NCBI RefSeq assembly: GCF_024448695.1
Contig: NZ_JAMOHY010000006.1
Coordinates: 78,957-142,956, forward strand
Length of the DNA: 64,000 bases
Direction of reading: 5' to 3'
Source: Stutzerimonas stutzeri
GTDB lineage: Bacteria; Pseudomonadota; Gammaproteobacteria; Pseudomonadales; Pseudomonadaceae
Part shown: positions 39,037-48,429 of the stretch, piece after piece
Layout of the letters: every line of letters starts with the position of its first letter
Numbering within the stretch: the stretch's first letter is position 1
The notes under the pieces: generated by a model
What the model saw: the letters and a program-made list of their open reading frames with translations, nothing else
What the model was told of the DNA's origin: nothing
Database searches by the model: none
Made by a program: the position numbers and the translations under genes

Positions 39037-40401
39037 ATGCAGAAAGAAACCGAAATCAAACTGCGCGTCAGTCGCGACACCCTGGCGGCGCTGCGTGACC
39101 ACCCGTTGCTGAAGAAACGCAACAAGAGCGGCTGGCAGCGCCACGAACTGTTCAATCAGTACTACGACACGCCCGGGCGTGAATTGGCTCAGGCGAAAGT
39201 CGCGCTGCGCCTGCGCCGCGACGGCGATCAGTTCATCCAGACGCTGAAGAGCCGTGGCCAGAGCGTAGCCGGCCTGTCCGAGCGCAACGAGTGGGACTGG
39301 TATCTGGACAAGGCCAAGTTGGACCCGAAGAAGCTCACCGACGACTGCTGGCCGGCGGCACTCGCCGAACTGGACAAGAAAACCCTCAAACCGATCTTCA
39401 CCACCGACTTCGTCCGCGAAAAGGCCGAGATCGCCTGGGGCCGCGGCAAGGCCAGGGTCGTGATCGAAGCGGCGCTGGACCTGGGCCAGGTGCTGATCGG
39501 CAAGCACGCCGAGGAAATCTGCGAGCTGGAACTGGAACTGCGCCAGGGCGAGCCCGAAGCGCTGCTGGAGCTGGCCAGCGAACTGGCCGCCGACCTGCCG
39601 CTGATGCCCTGCGACATCAGCAAGGCCGAACGCGGTTATCGCCTGCACGACGCTGACAGCTATGCGCTGAGCCTGCCCGCACCGGCCCTTGAGGCAAGCA
39701 TGGCGCTGGACGACGCCCTCGCCGCGCTGGCCTGGCACCTGCTGGGCAACAGCCAGCGCCTGGCCGAGCAGTACCGCTTCAACGGCCACTGGAAACTGCT
39801 CGGCCAGTGGCTGCAGCAACTGATCGACCTGCGCGCCCTGCTCGGCAGCCTCGGCCAGGCCGCACCGCGCGCCAGCAGCCGTGAACTGCGCGAACGGCTG
39901 GACGCGCTGATCGGCGACTGGCGCCCGCGTATCGAAGCCGGTCAGGATGACGAAACGATCCGCCAGCAAGCACCCGGCGAATTCGCCACCGAACTCGATC
40001 AGCCGCGCTGGGGCCTGTTTTCGCTGAAGACTTCGTTATGGCTGTGGCAACGGGGCTGGACCTCTGCGCGCAACAATCGCGGCGAGCGCCAGGGCGCTGC
40101 CGAGCTGGGCAAATGGCTGCCACGCCAGCTGGCCGAAGAAGCCGTGGCGCTGCAGTTGCTGCGCTATCAGCAGCAACCGGAAGACCTTGCCGAGCAACGC
40201 CCGCGCATGGAGCGCCTGCTGGTCTGGCTACGGTTGGCGCGTACGGTGCTGGACGTGCCCGAAACCGACCGCCTCTATGGCGAGCTGTCCAAACTCTACG
40301 AGCTGGCGCAGCAACCCCTGAGCGAAGACGTGCTCGATGCGCGTGTCGAACAGGCACGTACTGTGTGGACGCTCAAAGCCTGGAAGATGCTGACGAAGTA
40401 A
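39037..40401 (+). CDS. CYTH-domain inorganic triphosphatase (YgiF-like)
   Basis: A 454-residue protein. Residues 1-200 form a CYTH triphosphate tunnel domain, opening with the signature ETEIKLRV and containing KVALRLRRDGD and ELELELRQGE, whose acidic and basic residues line the tunnel. The rest is a helical region that looks like a diverged CHAD domain, as in E. coli YgiF, which splits inorganic tripolyphosphate. ATG 39037 puts EXEXK at residues 4-8 as expected. It is divergent from the DUF47-pit operon, so phosphate metabolism is a shared theme. Confidence 0.85.
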   Translation: MQKETEIKLRVSRDTLAALRDHPLLKKRNKSGWQRHELFNQYYDTPGRELAQAKVALRLRRDGDQFIQTLKSRGQSVAGLSERNEWDWYLDKAKLDPKKLTDDCWPAALAELDKKTLKPIFTTDFVREKAEIAWGRGKARVVIEAALDLGQVLIGKHAEEICELELELRQGEPEALLELASELAADLPLMPCDISKAERGYRLHDADSYALSLPAPALEASMALDDALAALAWHLLGNSQRLAEQYRFNGHWKLLGQWLQQLIDLRALLGSLGQAAPRASSRELRERLDALIGDWRPRIEAGQDDETIRQQAPGEFATELDQPRWGLFSLKTSLWLWQRGWTSARNNRGERQGAAELGKWLPRQLAEEAVALQLLRYQQQPEDLAEQRPRMERLLVWLRLARTVLDVPETDRLYGELSKLYELAQQPLSEDVLDARVEQARTVWTLKAWKMLTK

Positions 40402-40415
40402 GCTGCGAGCCAAGC

Positions 40416-40517
40416 GTAGGGTGGATCACGCTTCACCGATCCACGGGGTGGCAATCCACCGAGTGGCATCCCACCCGTCGGCGTCACGGTGGATGTAAAA
40501 AGCGACATCCACCCTAC
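40416..40517 (+). repeat. GTAGGGTGGAT palindromic element, upstream copy
   Basis: A 102-base element with inverted ends: GTAGGGTGGAT at the left and ATCCACCCTAC at the right. The left arm continues CACGCTTCACCGATCCAC and the right arm is GGTGGATGTAAAAAGCGAC before the end. It fills the gap between the CYTH and GspE-like genes. The reverse complement of the whole element recurs at 42339-42427. Confidence 0.85.
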
Positions 40518-40540
40518 ATCGGCTTTCCCAGGAGTTCTTG

Positions 40541-42325
40541 ATGTCCGTCTTCGCCCCGTCTGCTGCTGATCGCTTCCTCGACCTCAACGAGCTGCTGCGC
40601 GATCTGGTGGCGCAGGGCCGGCTCCTGCAGGAAACTGCCGAGCAGTGTCTGACGCTGCGCCGCAATACGGCGGCCAGCCAGCAGCATCCGCTGGAATTTC
40701 TTGCTGCGCAGCAACTGGATGACCTGATCCGTCCGGGCAAGAAGCTGGACCTGGAAACCCTGACCGTCTGGCTCGCCGAACAGGCCGGCCAGCCTTACCT
40801 GCGCATCGATCCGCTGAAGATCAACGTCGCGGCCATCACACCGCTGATGTCCTACGCCTTTGCCCAGCGCCACAAGATTCTCGCCGTGGCGGTGGATACC
40901 CAGAGCGTGACTATCGCCAGCGCCCAGCCGTTCGTGAACAGCTGGGAAGCCAATCTGACCCATGTGCTCAAGCGGTCGATCAAGCGGGTAGTGGCCAATC
41001 CGGTGGAGCTGCAGCGCTTCACCGTGGAGTTCTACCGGCTGGCCAAGTCGGTCAGTGGCGCCACCGCGACAGATCAGAAAATCAGCGGCACCGGCAATTT
41101 CGAGCAACTGCTCAACCTTGGCGCCAGCGATCAGGAGCCTGACGCCAACGACTCGCACATCATCAACATCGTCGACTGGCTGTTCCAGTACGCCTTCGAC
41201 CAGCGCGCCAGCGACATTCACATCGAGCCGCGTCGCGAGCAGGGCACGGTGCGCTTTCGCATCGACGGCGTACTGCACAACGTCTATCAGTTCCCGCCAC
41301 AGGTGACGATGGCAGTGGTCAGCCGGCTGAAATCCCTGGGCCGGATGAACGTCGCCGAGAAGCGCAAACCGCAGGATGGCCGGGTCAAGACCAAGACGCC
41401 GGACGGCGGCGAAGTCGAGCTGCGTCTGTCGACCCTGCCGACGGCCTTCGGCGAAAAGATGGTGATGCGTATCTTCGACCCGGAAGTGCTACTCAAGGGC
41501 TTCGACCAGTTGGGCTTCTCCGCCGAAGACCTGCGCCGCTGGCAGAGCATGACCGGCCAGCCGAACGGCATCATCCTGGTCACCGGCCCCACCGGCTCGG
41601 GCAAGACCACTACGCTCTACACCACGCTCAAGCAGCTGGCGACGCCGGAAGTGAATGTCTGCACCATCGAAGACCCGATCGAGATGATCGAGGGCGCCTT
41701 CAACCAGATGCAGGTGCAGCACAACATCGAGCTGACCTTCGCCAGCGGCGTACGCGCGCTGATGCGCCAGGACCCGGACATCATCATGGTCGGCGAGATC
41801 CGCGATCTGGAGACCGCGGAGATGGCCATACAGGCGGCGCTGACCGGCCATCTGGTGCTCTCCACCCTGCACACCAACGACGCGCCCAGTGCCATCACCC
41901 GCCTGCTGGAACTGGGCGTACCGCATTACCTGTTGCGCGCGACATTGCTGGGCGTAATGGCCCAGCGCCTGGTGCGCACGCTGTGCCCGCATTGCAAGGC
42001 GCCCGTGCAGTTGGACGCCGATGACTGGCAAGCACTGACCAGGCCATGGAATGCGCCGCTGCCGAGCCATGCACAGCAGGCGGTGGGCTGCATCGAATGC
42101 CGGGACACGGGCTATCGGGGCCGCGCGGGGGTCTACGAAATCATGCTGCTCAACGATGCCATCAAGCCGCTGATCACCGCCGACACGGACCTCGTCGCCC
42201 TGCGCCGCCAGGCCTTCAAGGACGGCATGCACAGCCTGCGCCTGTCCGGCGCGCAGAAGATCACGGCTGGACTGACCACGCTTGAGGAAGTGCTGCGGGT
42301 GACGCCGCAGAGCGAGCAGAAATAG
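40541..42325 (+). CDS. GspE/PilB-type secretion ATPase
   Basis: A 594-residue hexameric traffic ATPase. After a diverged N-terminal N1E-type domain come the Walker A GPTGSGKTTT near residue 349, the Asp box (FRIDGVLHNV region), Walker B (DIIMVGEIRDLETA), the His box (LSTLHTNDA) and a four-cysteine zinc site (CPHC and CIEC). This is the fold that powers type II secretion or type IV pili. No other gsp or pil gene is near, although an ATPase gene occupies this same place in P. aeruginosa as I recall. ATG 40541 follows AGGAG. The gene lies between two inverted repeats. Confidence 0.92.
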   Translation: MSVFAPSAADRFLDLNELLRDLVAQGRLLQETAEQCLTLRRNTAASQQHPLEFLAAQQLDDLIRPGKKLDLETLTVWLAEQAGQPYLRIDPLKINVAAITPLMSYAFAQRHKILAVAVDTQSVTIASAQPFVNSWEANLTHVLKRSIKRVVANPVELQRFTVEFYRLAKSVSGATATDQKISGTGNFEQLLNLGASDQEPDANDSHIINIVDWLFQYAFDQRASDIHIEPRREQGTVRFRIDGVLHNVYQFPPQVTMAVVSRLKSLGRMNVAEKRKPQDGRVKTKTPDGGEVELRLSTLPTAFGEKMVMRIFDPEVLLKGFDQLGFSAEDLRRWQSMTGQPNGIILVTGPTGSGKTTTLYTTLKQLATPEVNVCTIEDPIEMIEGAFNQMQVQHNIELTFASGVRALMRQDPDIIMVGEIRDLETAEMAIQAALTGHLVLSTLHTNDAPSAITRLLELGVPHYLLRATLLGVMAQRLVRTLCPHCKAPVQLDADDWQALTRPWNAPLPSHAQQAVGCIECRDTGYRGRAGVYEIMLLNDAIKPLITADTDLVALRRQAFKDGMHSLRLSGAQKITAGLTTLEEVLRVTPQSEQK

Positions 42326-42338
42326 GCTGGAGGCGATT

Positions 42339-42427
42339 GTAGGGTGGATGTCGCTTTTTACATCCACCAATACTCCGCACCCGGTGGATCGCCACCCGGT
42401 GGATCGGTGAAGCGTGATCCACCCTAC
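42339..42427 (-). repeat. GTAGGGTGGAT palindromic element, downstream inverted copy
   Basis: An 89-base element. It begins GTAGGGTGGATGTCGCTTTT and ends GGATCGGTGAAGCGTGATCC with the terminal ACCCTAC, so it is the reverse complement of the copy at 40416-40517, with a shorter, diverged centre. It starts 13 bases after the stop of the GspE-like gene. Confidence 0.85.
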
Positions 42428-42453
42428 GTTTCGTTCGCGATAAACCCGCTCTG

Positions 42454-42502
42454 GGCCGAATTCATTCGGCCGACATGCGAAAGCCGAACACGTTCGGCAC
42501 TA
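42454..42502. repeat. GGCCGAAT-family double palindrome
   Basis: Two palindromes in a row: GGCCGAATTCATTCGGCC at 42454-42471 and GCCGAACACGTTCGGC at 42483-42498, then ACTAC. It lies between the GTAGGGTGGAT element and the 3' end of the L,D-transpeptidase gene, and may act as a terminator for converging transcripts. Confidence 0.65.
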
Positions 42503-42519
42503 CGCTGCTTGCCGCCGAG

Positions 42520-43227
42520 TCAGCCCTGCCGCGCCGCCAATATCCCCGCCACGCGCGAAGGCTCGCAATTCAGATAGGCCGACGACTGCAGCCAGTCCTG
42601 ATCGGGATACCAGGAAAACATGAACTGGCCGCCCTTGAGGCTATCGACCACCATGCGCGCCACTTCCGGGCGCACTGCGGGGCAGCCCTGGCTACGACCG
42701 ATGCGCCCCTGGGTAGTGATCCAGGCGGGATTAACGTAGTCCGCCGGATGAATGACGATCGCGCGCTCGCGGGCACGATCATTGACGCCAGGCTCCAGGC
42801 CATCCATGCGCAGTGAGTAGCCATGCTTGCCGGTATAGCTTTCAGACGTACGGAACAGGCCGATGCTCGACTGGTGACTGCCGACCACGTTGGAAAATTG
42901 CGTGGCCTGGTTTTCACCGGACTTCTGTCCGTGGGCAACGAAATCCTCCAGCAGCAGACGACGCTGTCGCAGATCGAAAATCCACAGCCGACGCTCCGAG
43001 GAAGGCAGAGAAAAATCGATCACCGCCAGCCGCTGTGCTGGCCTGGCGCCATTGTTCACGGCGCACTTCATGGCAGCCACGGCGTGGGTCAGAACCTGGG
43101 TATCCAGAGTGGGTGCCACTCGCGACAGATCGTTCAGCAAGGGCTGGTAGGAGGGACTGGCGGAAACCAGCGGCGCAAACAGAAACAGGCCGGCGGCAAG
43201 GCACAGGTGCCGAAGCGTAGTCATCAT
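42520..43227 (-). CDS. Murein L,D-transpeptidase catalytic-domain family protein (YkuD_2)
   Basis: A 235-residue exported protein. Residues 1-23 are a signal peptide ending VSA. The C-terminal half carries the L,D-transpeptidase site: His160 in IVIHPADYVN and Cys182 in GRSQGCPAVRP. The YkuD_2 family is distinct from classical YkuD and is found in many proteobacteria. It would cross-link or trim peptidoglycan in the periplasm. A second ATG three bases in (43224) is equally possible as start. It is divergent from the YcbB-type gene at 43461, giving two different L,D-transpeptidase families side by side. Confidence 0.88.
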   Translation of the reverse strand: MMTTLRHLCLAAGLFLFAPLVSASPSYQPLLNDLSRVAPTLDTQVLTHAVAAMKCAVNNGARPAQRLAVIDFSLPSSERRLWIFDLRQRRLLLEDFVAHGQKSGENQATQFSNVVGSHQSSIGLFRTSESYTGKHGYSLRMDGLEPGVNDRARERAIVIHPADYVNPAWITTQGRIGRSQGCPAVRPEVARMVVDSLKGGQFMFSWYPDQDWLQSSAYLNCEPSRVAGILAARQG

Positions 43228-43281
43228 GTGCTAAATACCTCATCCGGTGCCAATGCCGACGGTCTCCCGTCAGGCCGGCGC

Positions 43282-43289
43282 CTATACTT
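43282..43289 (+). promoter_or_regulatory. CTATACTT -10 element, RpoS-like
   Basis: CTATACTT matches the extended -10 favoured by the stationary-phase sigma factor RpoS. It lies 172 bases upstream of the YcbB-type gene in the divergent gap. A hairpin (GTCAGACG at 43323-43330, CGTCTGAC at 43352-43359) follows it. No matching -35 is required for RpoS, so this is only suggestive. Confidence 0.3.
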
Positions 43290-43460
43290 GCTACCAAGCC
43301 CCAGTAGGGAGTAGCGAATCAGGTCAGACGAGGCAGAAAGCACGCCGGGAGCGTCTGACAGAGCATGTTGTAATGACCTGAAGGGGCCTGCTTTTCCCAG
43401 GCGCCGCAGCCGGTTTAGCGGCGCAGTCTAGCAGTCGGCGGGATAATCTGGAGTGAAGCC

Positions 43461-45089
43461 TTGTACAAAAAACACGCATTTCGTCTGCTCGCCCCGCTGT
43501 TGCTGGCGCCCTTGCTGGCATGCGCAGAGCCGGTTAACGAGCAACCTGCCCCCCTGTATGAAGCACTGCAAAGGCTCCCGGAGGCTTGCGCAAAACCGCT
43601 GTCCGATATCGATCAACAGGCTCGGGAACAGCTGCTCGCACTCTATCGGCAACATCATTTTGAGCCGCTGTGGACTGCCTATGAGCAACTCGACCAGTTG
43701 TTGATTCAACTCGATGCACTGGCCGATGACGGGCTGGAGCCCGCCACCTATCACCCCGAAACCATTCGCCGCGCGCTGCAGACCGCCACTGCAGAACCCT
43801 TGCAGCGCGAGTGCAGCGACCTGCTCGCCAGCCACGGTTATCTTCTGGCGCTGCGGCATCTGGCTCAGGGTCGCCTCTCACAGGAGCGTCTAGAGCCGAT
43901 CTGGCGCGGCCCAGGCGCCGTGCAACAGCAGCAGGAAAACACCCGCCTGCTGGAGATTGCCTCCCAGGCGCTGGAACAGGCATCACCACAACTGGCATTC
44001 GACAAGGCACGCCCCGCCCTGGAGCAGTACCGCAATCTGCGCAAGGCCTATGCCCAGCTGCGTACCGACGAGCAACCCGAGCCCCTGGCCATCCCTTCCG
44101 GCAATACCCTGCGTCCCGGCATGTCGGACCCGCGCCTGCCACTGCTGCGGCAGCGCTTGAGCGATGACGGCCACCTGGTGGATACAGCCTGGACCGCGGA
44201 CGCTGCAGACAATCGTTACAACGCTTCCGACGAGGCGGCACTGAAGTCCTTCCAGCGCCATCACGGACTCCAGGACGACGGCATACTGGGCGCCGAAACA
44301 CTCGCCATGCTGAATGCCACACGGGACGAGCGACTGGGCCAGCTCAGGGTGAACCTGGAACGTTTTCGCTGGTTTGCCCGCGATATCGAGGCACAGTCGC
44401 TGCTGGTGGATATCGCCGGCGGGCGCGTCATCCACATTCATCAAGGCCAGCCATTGTGGGAAACCCGCGCTCAGGTCGGACGCAGCACCCGACAAACACC
44501 GGCGATCAAGTCCAGCGTCACCCGCCTCACGCTAAACCCGACCTGGACAGTACCGCCAACCATCATGCGCGAGGACAAGCTGCCGAAGATTCGTGAAAAT
44601 CTTGACTATCTCGCCCAACAGGGCCTGCAAGTCCTTGATCACCAGGGCAACCCGCTCGACCCGCAGCTGATCGACTGGCGCAATCCTGGCAACATTCTTC
44701 TGCGCCAGGCAGCAGGGCCGGACAATTCGCTTGGACGGGTGGCAATCCGCTTCGCCAATCCCTTTTCAATCTACCTGCACGACACACCAAGCCAGAGCCT
44801 GTTCGCCCGCTCACAGCGGGCCTTCAGCTCCGGCTGCGTCAGGGTCGAATCGGTGATGCAGTTGATCGATCTGCTGCTGGCCGACACCGAGCACGTACGC
44901 TTCGAGCAGTTGCTTGAAACGGGCAAGACGTACGAATTTCGCTTGAGCCAACCGATGCCGATACTGCTCGCCTACTGGACAGCCGAAGCCGACAGTGCCG
45001 GCCAGCCACGCTATCGCCCCGACATCTACCAGCGTGACCGCAACCTGCTTGCCGCACTGCGAGCCGCGGATCGATCAGCGATACCCTGA
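43461..45089 (+). CDS. L,D-transpeptidase YcbB/LdtD-type
   Basis: A 542-residue exported L,D-transpeptidase. Residues 1-22 form a signal peptide ending ACA. An N-terminal scaffold domain (about 50-190) precedes a peptidoglycan-binding domain (about 205-285, with ALKSFQRHHGLQDDGILG) and the YkuD catalytic domain (about 310-480), whose nucleophile is Cys459 in SGCVRVE with His in HDTPSQ. LdtD enzymes form 3-3 cross-links and can bypass penicillin-binding proteins. The start is TTG 43461, backed by GGAG eight bases upstream and by the signal peptide. It is divergent from the YkuD_2 gene. Confidence 0.92.
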   Translation: MYKKHAFRLLAPLLLAPLLACAEPVNEQPAPLYEALQRLPEACAKPLSDIDQQAREQLLALYRQHHFEPLWTAYEQLDQLLIQLDALADDGLEPATYHPETIRRALQTATAEPLQRECSDLLASHGYLLALRHLAQGRLSQERLEPIWRGPGAVQQQQENTRLLEIASQALEQASPQLAFDKARPALEQYRNLRKAYAQLRTDEQPEPLAIPSGNTLRPGMSDPRLPLLRQRLSDDGHLVDTAWTADAADNRYNASDEAALKSFQRHHGLQDDGILGAETLAMLNATRDERLGQLRVNLERFRWFARDIEAQSLLVDIAGGRVIHIHQGQPLWETRAQVGRSTRQTPAIKSSVTRLTLNPTWTVPPTIMREDKLPKIRENLDYLAQQGLQVLDHQGNPLDPQLIDWRNPGNILLRQAAGPDNSLGRVAIRFANPFSIYLHDTPSQSLFARSQRAFSSGCVRVESVMQLIDLLLADTEHVRFEQLLETGKTYEFRLSQPMPILLAYWTAEADSAGQPRYRPDIYQRDRNLLAALRAADRSAIP

Positions 45090-45210
45090 CGATGACCAGA
45101 CCGACGGTTCTGGCAGACCGCCATAGACCGGAGTTTACTGGTACCAAGCCCGTCCCGAGCATCTTGCGCACCGGTGCAGGCCGCTGAGGACGACCCATGA
45201 TTTTGCCGAC

Positions 45211-48200
45211 ATGGACAGACGAGCAGAAATCTTGAACGACGAAAACCGCACCATTCGCAGGGACGAAACCGGACGGCAGGCAGCGCTGACCGACTACCGC
45301 ATGCTCGATGCGCCCGACGCAGCGGCATTCGACGATCTGGTGTCGCTGGCTGCCGAGCTGTGCCACACCGCCAGCGCCGCCATTGTTTTCGACGATGGCG
45401 AGCGCCAGTGGATCAGGGCTTCGCACAATCTCGAAAGTGACGGCCATGCCTACGCCACCACACTCTGTGCCAGGGCGATGGAGCACCCACCCCTCCTGAT
45501 CATTGAAAACCTTGCAGACGATCCTCAGGCCAAGCAGATGTCGGGCTTTTATGCTGCGGCACCGCTACATACCCCTGATGGATTGCCTCTGGGCGCACTG
45601 TGCGTGCTGGATACCGAACCACAACGGCTCAATGAGAAACAGCAGGCACAACTGCAGACACTCGCGCGGCAGATCATGGCGTTGCTGGAGCTGCGCCGGA
45701 GCCACCGCCCCGACGCACTCGACCCGACCAACCAGAACAATGGCTGCGCACATTTTCGCAGTGTCGTGGACCGGGCGAGCCAGGCCCTGCTGGAGGCCGA
45801 GCAGCGTGTCAGCCTGGCCAATGAAATCGCCTCCATCGGCGTCTGGGAGTATGAGCTCGAAGACAACACCCTGCGCTGGGACACTCAGCTCAAGGCGCTC
45901 GCTGGCATCGCGCCGAACGAACCGGAGCTGAGCATCGACGAATTTCTCGCCAGAATCCACATCGAAGACCGCCCCGCCCTGCTCGATGCCTTCCGCAAGG
46001 CCCTGGATGGCCAGGGTGAAGGCGAACTCAATCTCGACTACCGGGTTTACGATGTCGCCGGCGAAAAGTTCCGCTGGCTGACCAACCGGGGACGCCGCCT
46101 GCTGGACCCCGACGGCAAGATCCGCCTGCTCGGAACCGCACGGGACATCACCGCCGAGCGCACTGCGGCGCTGAAACTGCTGAGCATGAATACCCTGCTC
46201 GAAGAGCAGATCCGGGAAAGGCAGCGCGCCGAGCAGCGCCAGACCGTGCTCATGGAACTGGGTGACCTGCTGCGCGGCCAGCCTGACAGCAACACCATCG
46301 CCTACGCAGCGGTACAGGCGCTGGGCCAAACCCTGGACGTCTCCCGAACCGCCTTCCTAACCTTCCCCACGTGCTACCAGTTCGCCACCGTCGAGCGCTC
46401 CTGGAGCGACGGTGCACTGGACGATTACAGCGAAGACCTGTGCTTCGCTGATTACGGCGACTTCATCGACGACCTGCAGAACGATGAGCTGGTGGTGATC
46501 GCTGATGTACAGCACGACAATCGCACCACCTCCCAGGCTGCAGCGTTGCGGCAGCGGCATATCCAGAGCCTGGTCTGCGTGCCGCTACAGGAACAGGGAC
46601 GGCTGAGCGCTGCCCTGATCCTTCTGCAGGATCGGCCCAGACATTGGGCCGATGAGGACATCACCTTCATTCGCGAAGTGGCCGACCGCGCCTGGACGGC
46701 TGACGAACGTATCCGTGCCGAACGCGCGCTTCGCGCCAGCGAAGAACAGTTCCGCACGCTCGCCGACAACATGAGTCAGCTTGCCTGGATGGCGAACCCG
46801 GACGGGAAGATCTACTGGTACAACAAGCGCTGGTACGACTATACCGGCACGACGCTTGAAGCCATGCTCGCCCTGAGTTGGCGCGCGGTAAACCACCCGG
46901 ACCACCATGAACGGATCAGCGCCTCGCTAAAGCGTGCCGTGGCCATTGGCTCGATCTGGGAGGAAACCTTCCCGCTGCGCGGCAAGGACGGCCAGTACCG
47001 CTGGTACCTGTCACGCGCACTGCCTATTCGCGATGATTTCGCCCAGGTCACGCACTGGTTCGGAACCAGCACCGACATCACCGCTCAGGTCTGCGCCGAA
47101 GAGGCGCTGCGCGAACTCAACGACAATCTGGAGCGGCGTGTCGCCGAACGCACCCGTGAACTGGCGGACATCAACCATCTCCTGCACCTGGAGATGAACG
47201 AACGCGAACGCGCCGAAGAAACCCTGCGGCATGCCCAGAAGATGGAAGCCATCGGTCAGCTGACCGGCGGCCTGGCCCATGATTTCAACAACATGCTGAG
47301 CGGTGTGCTGGGTGCGCTGGAGCTGATTCAGCGCCGGGTCGCCAGCGGTCGGGTAAACGACCTCGACCGGTATGTCGATGCGGCCACCAGCTCGGCCAAT
47401 CGAGCCGCCGCGCTGACCCACCGCCTGCTGGCGTTTGCCCGCCGACAGTCGCTTGACCCCAAGCCGGTGGACGTCAACCAGCTGGTGCTATCGATGGAAG
47501 ACATGCTGCGCCGCACCATGGCCGAACACATCATCTTCGAGACCCGCCTGCAAGCCGACCCCTGGCTGGCCTATACCGACGCTCACCAGCTGGAAAACTC
47601 TCTGCTCAATCTAGTGATCAACGCGCGCGATGCCATGAATGGGGGCGGCAGGCTGCTCATTCAGACCGGTTGCGTGCAGATCGACAATACCCAGCCAGAC
47701 CGCCTTGAGCCAGGCGATTACGTCACCCTCAGCGTGGCCGACAACGGCTGCGGCATGCCGGCCGAGGTGATCACCAAAGCCTTCGATCCCTTCTTCACCA
47801 CCAAGCCCATCGGCCAGGGCACCGGCCTGGGACTGTCGATGGTATACGGCTTCATCAAGCAGACCGGCGGTCATGTGCGCATTGACAGCACACCTGGCCA
47901 GGGCACGGTGATTACCCTGTTCCTGCCACGCAACCACACGCAGCCTGAGCCACAGAAGGAGCAAGAGAAGCGCGACACAGCCACACAATCGACCTGCCCC
48001 GACGAAACCGTACTGGTGGTGGAAGACGAAGTGGCCGTGCGCATGCTGGTGATCGAGGTGCTTGAGGAATTCGGCTACCGGGTGCTCGAAGCGCCGGATG
48101 GCACCACGGCGCTGCCCTATCTGGAAGGTGATCAACGCATCGATCTTTTGCTCAGCGACATTGGCCTGCCTGGTATCAATGGTCGCCAACTGGCGGAAAT

Positions 48201-48369
48201 GGCGCGCCAGCATCGCCCGGATCTCAAGGTGCTGTTCATCACCGGCTACGCGCCCAATGCCGAAATCCGTGACGAGTTCCTTGCACCGGGAATGGACATG
48301 CTCGCCAAGCCCTTCAGCATCGACACGCTTGCAGCCAAGGTAAGCGAACTGATAGGGCGCGACGGATAG
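45211..48369 (+). CDS. Cytoplasmic hybrid histidine kinase, GAF-PAS-GAF-PAS-HK-REC
   Basis: A 1052-residue soluble hybrid kinase. Domains: GAF (about 25-165), PAS with PAC (about 200-320), GAF (about 345-500), PAS with PAC (about 515-640), a coiled coil, HisKA with His690 in GGLAHDFNNMLSG, HATPase (NLVINARDAMN, DNGCGM, GTGLGLSMVYG) and a C-terminal receiver with Asp983 in LLSDIGLPG. The HDFNN form places it in the HWE-like/NtrB-type group of kinases with attached receivers. No membrane helix is present, so it senses an internal signal; ligands are unknown. No separate regulator is adjacent. A TTG at 45232 is an alternative start. Confidence 0.92.
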   Translation: MDRRAEILNDENRTIRRDETGRQAALTDYRMLDAPDAAAFDDLVSLAAELCHTASAAIVFDDGERQWIRASHNLESDGHAYATTLCARAMEHPPLLIIENLADDPQAKQMSGFYAAAPLHTPDGLPLGALCVLDTEPQRLNEKQQAQLQTLARQIMALLELRRSHRPDALDPTNQNNGCAHFRSVVDRASQALLEAEQRVSLANEIASIGVWEYELEDNTLRWDTQLKALAGIAPNEPELSIDEFLARIHIEDRPALLDAFRKALDGQGEGELNLDYRVYDVAGEKFRWLTNRGRRLLDPDGKIRLLGTARDITAERTAALKLLSMNTLLEEQIRERQRAEQRQTVLMELGDLLRGQPDSNTIAYAAVQALGQTLDVSRTAFLTFPTCYQFATVERSWSDGALDDYSEDLCFADYGDFIDDLQNDELVVIADVQHDNRTTSQAAALRQRHIQSLVCVPLQEQGRLSAALILLQDRPRHWADEDITFIREVADRAWTADERIRAERALRASEEQFRTLADNMSQLAWMANPDGKIYWYNKRWYDYTGTTLEAMLALSWRAVNHPDHHERISASLKRAVAIGSIWEETFPLRGKDGQYRWYLSRALPIRDDFAQVTHWFGTSTDITAQVCAEEALRELNDNLERRVAERTRELADINHLLHLEMNERERAEETLRHAQKMEAIGQLTGGLAHDFNNMLSGVLGALELIQRRVASGRVNDLDRYVDAATSSANRAAALTHRLLAFARRQSLDPKPVDVNQLVLSMEDMLRRTMAEHIIFETRLQADPWLAYTDAHQLENSLLNLVINARDAMNGGGRLLIQTGCVQIDNTQPDRLEPGDYVTLSVADNGCGMPAEVITKAFDPFFTTKPIGQGTGLGLSMVYGFIKQTGGHVRIDSTPGQGTVITLFLPRNHTQPEPQKEQEKRDTATQSTCPDETVLVVEDEVAVRMLVIEVLEEFGYRVLEAPDGTTALPYLEGDQRIDLLLSDIGLPGINGRQLAEMARQHRPDLKVLFITGYAPNAEIRDEFLAPGMDMLAKPFSIDTLAAKVSELIGRDG

Positions 48370-48429
48370 CCAGGAACTACGCCCGTCGCCCGGCAGTCTC
48401 TGAACAAGGACCAAACGGAGACAATCATC

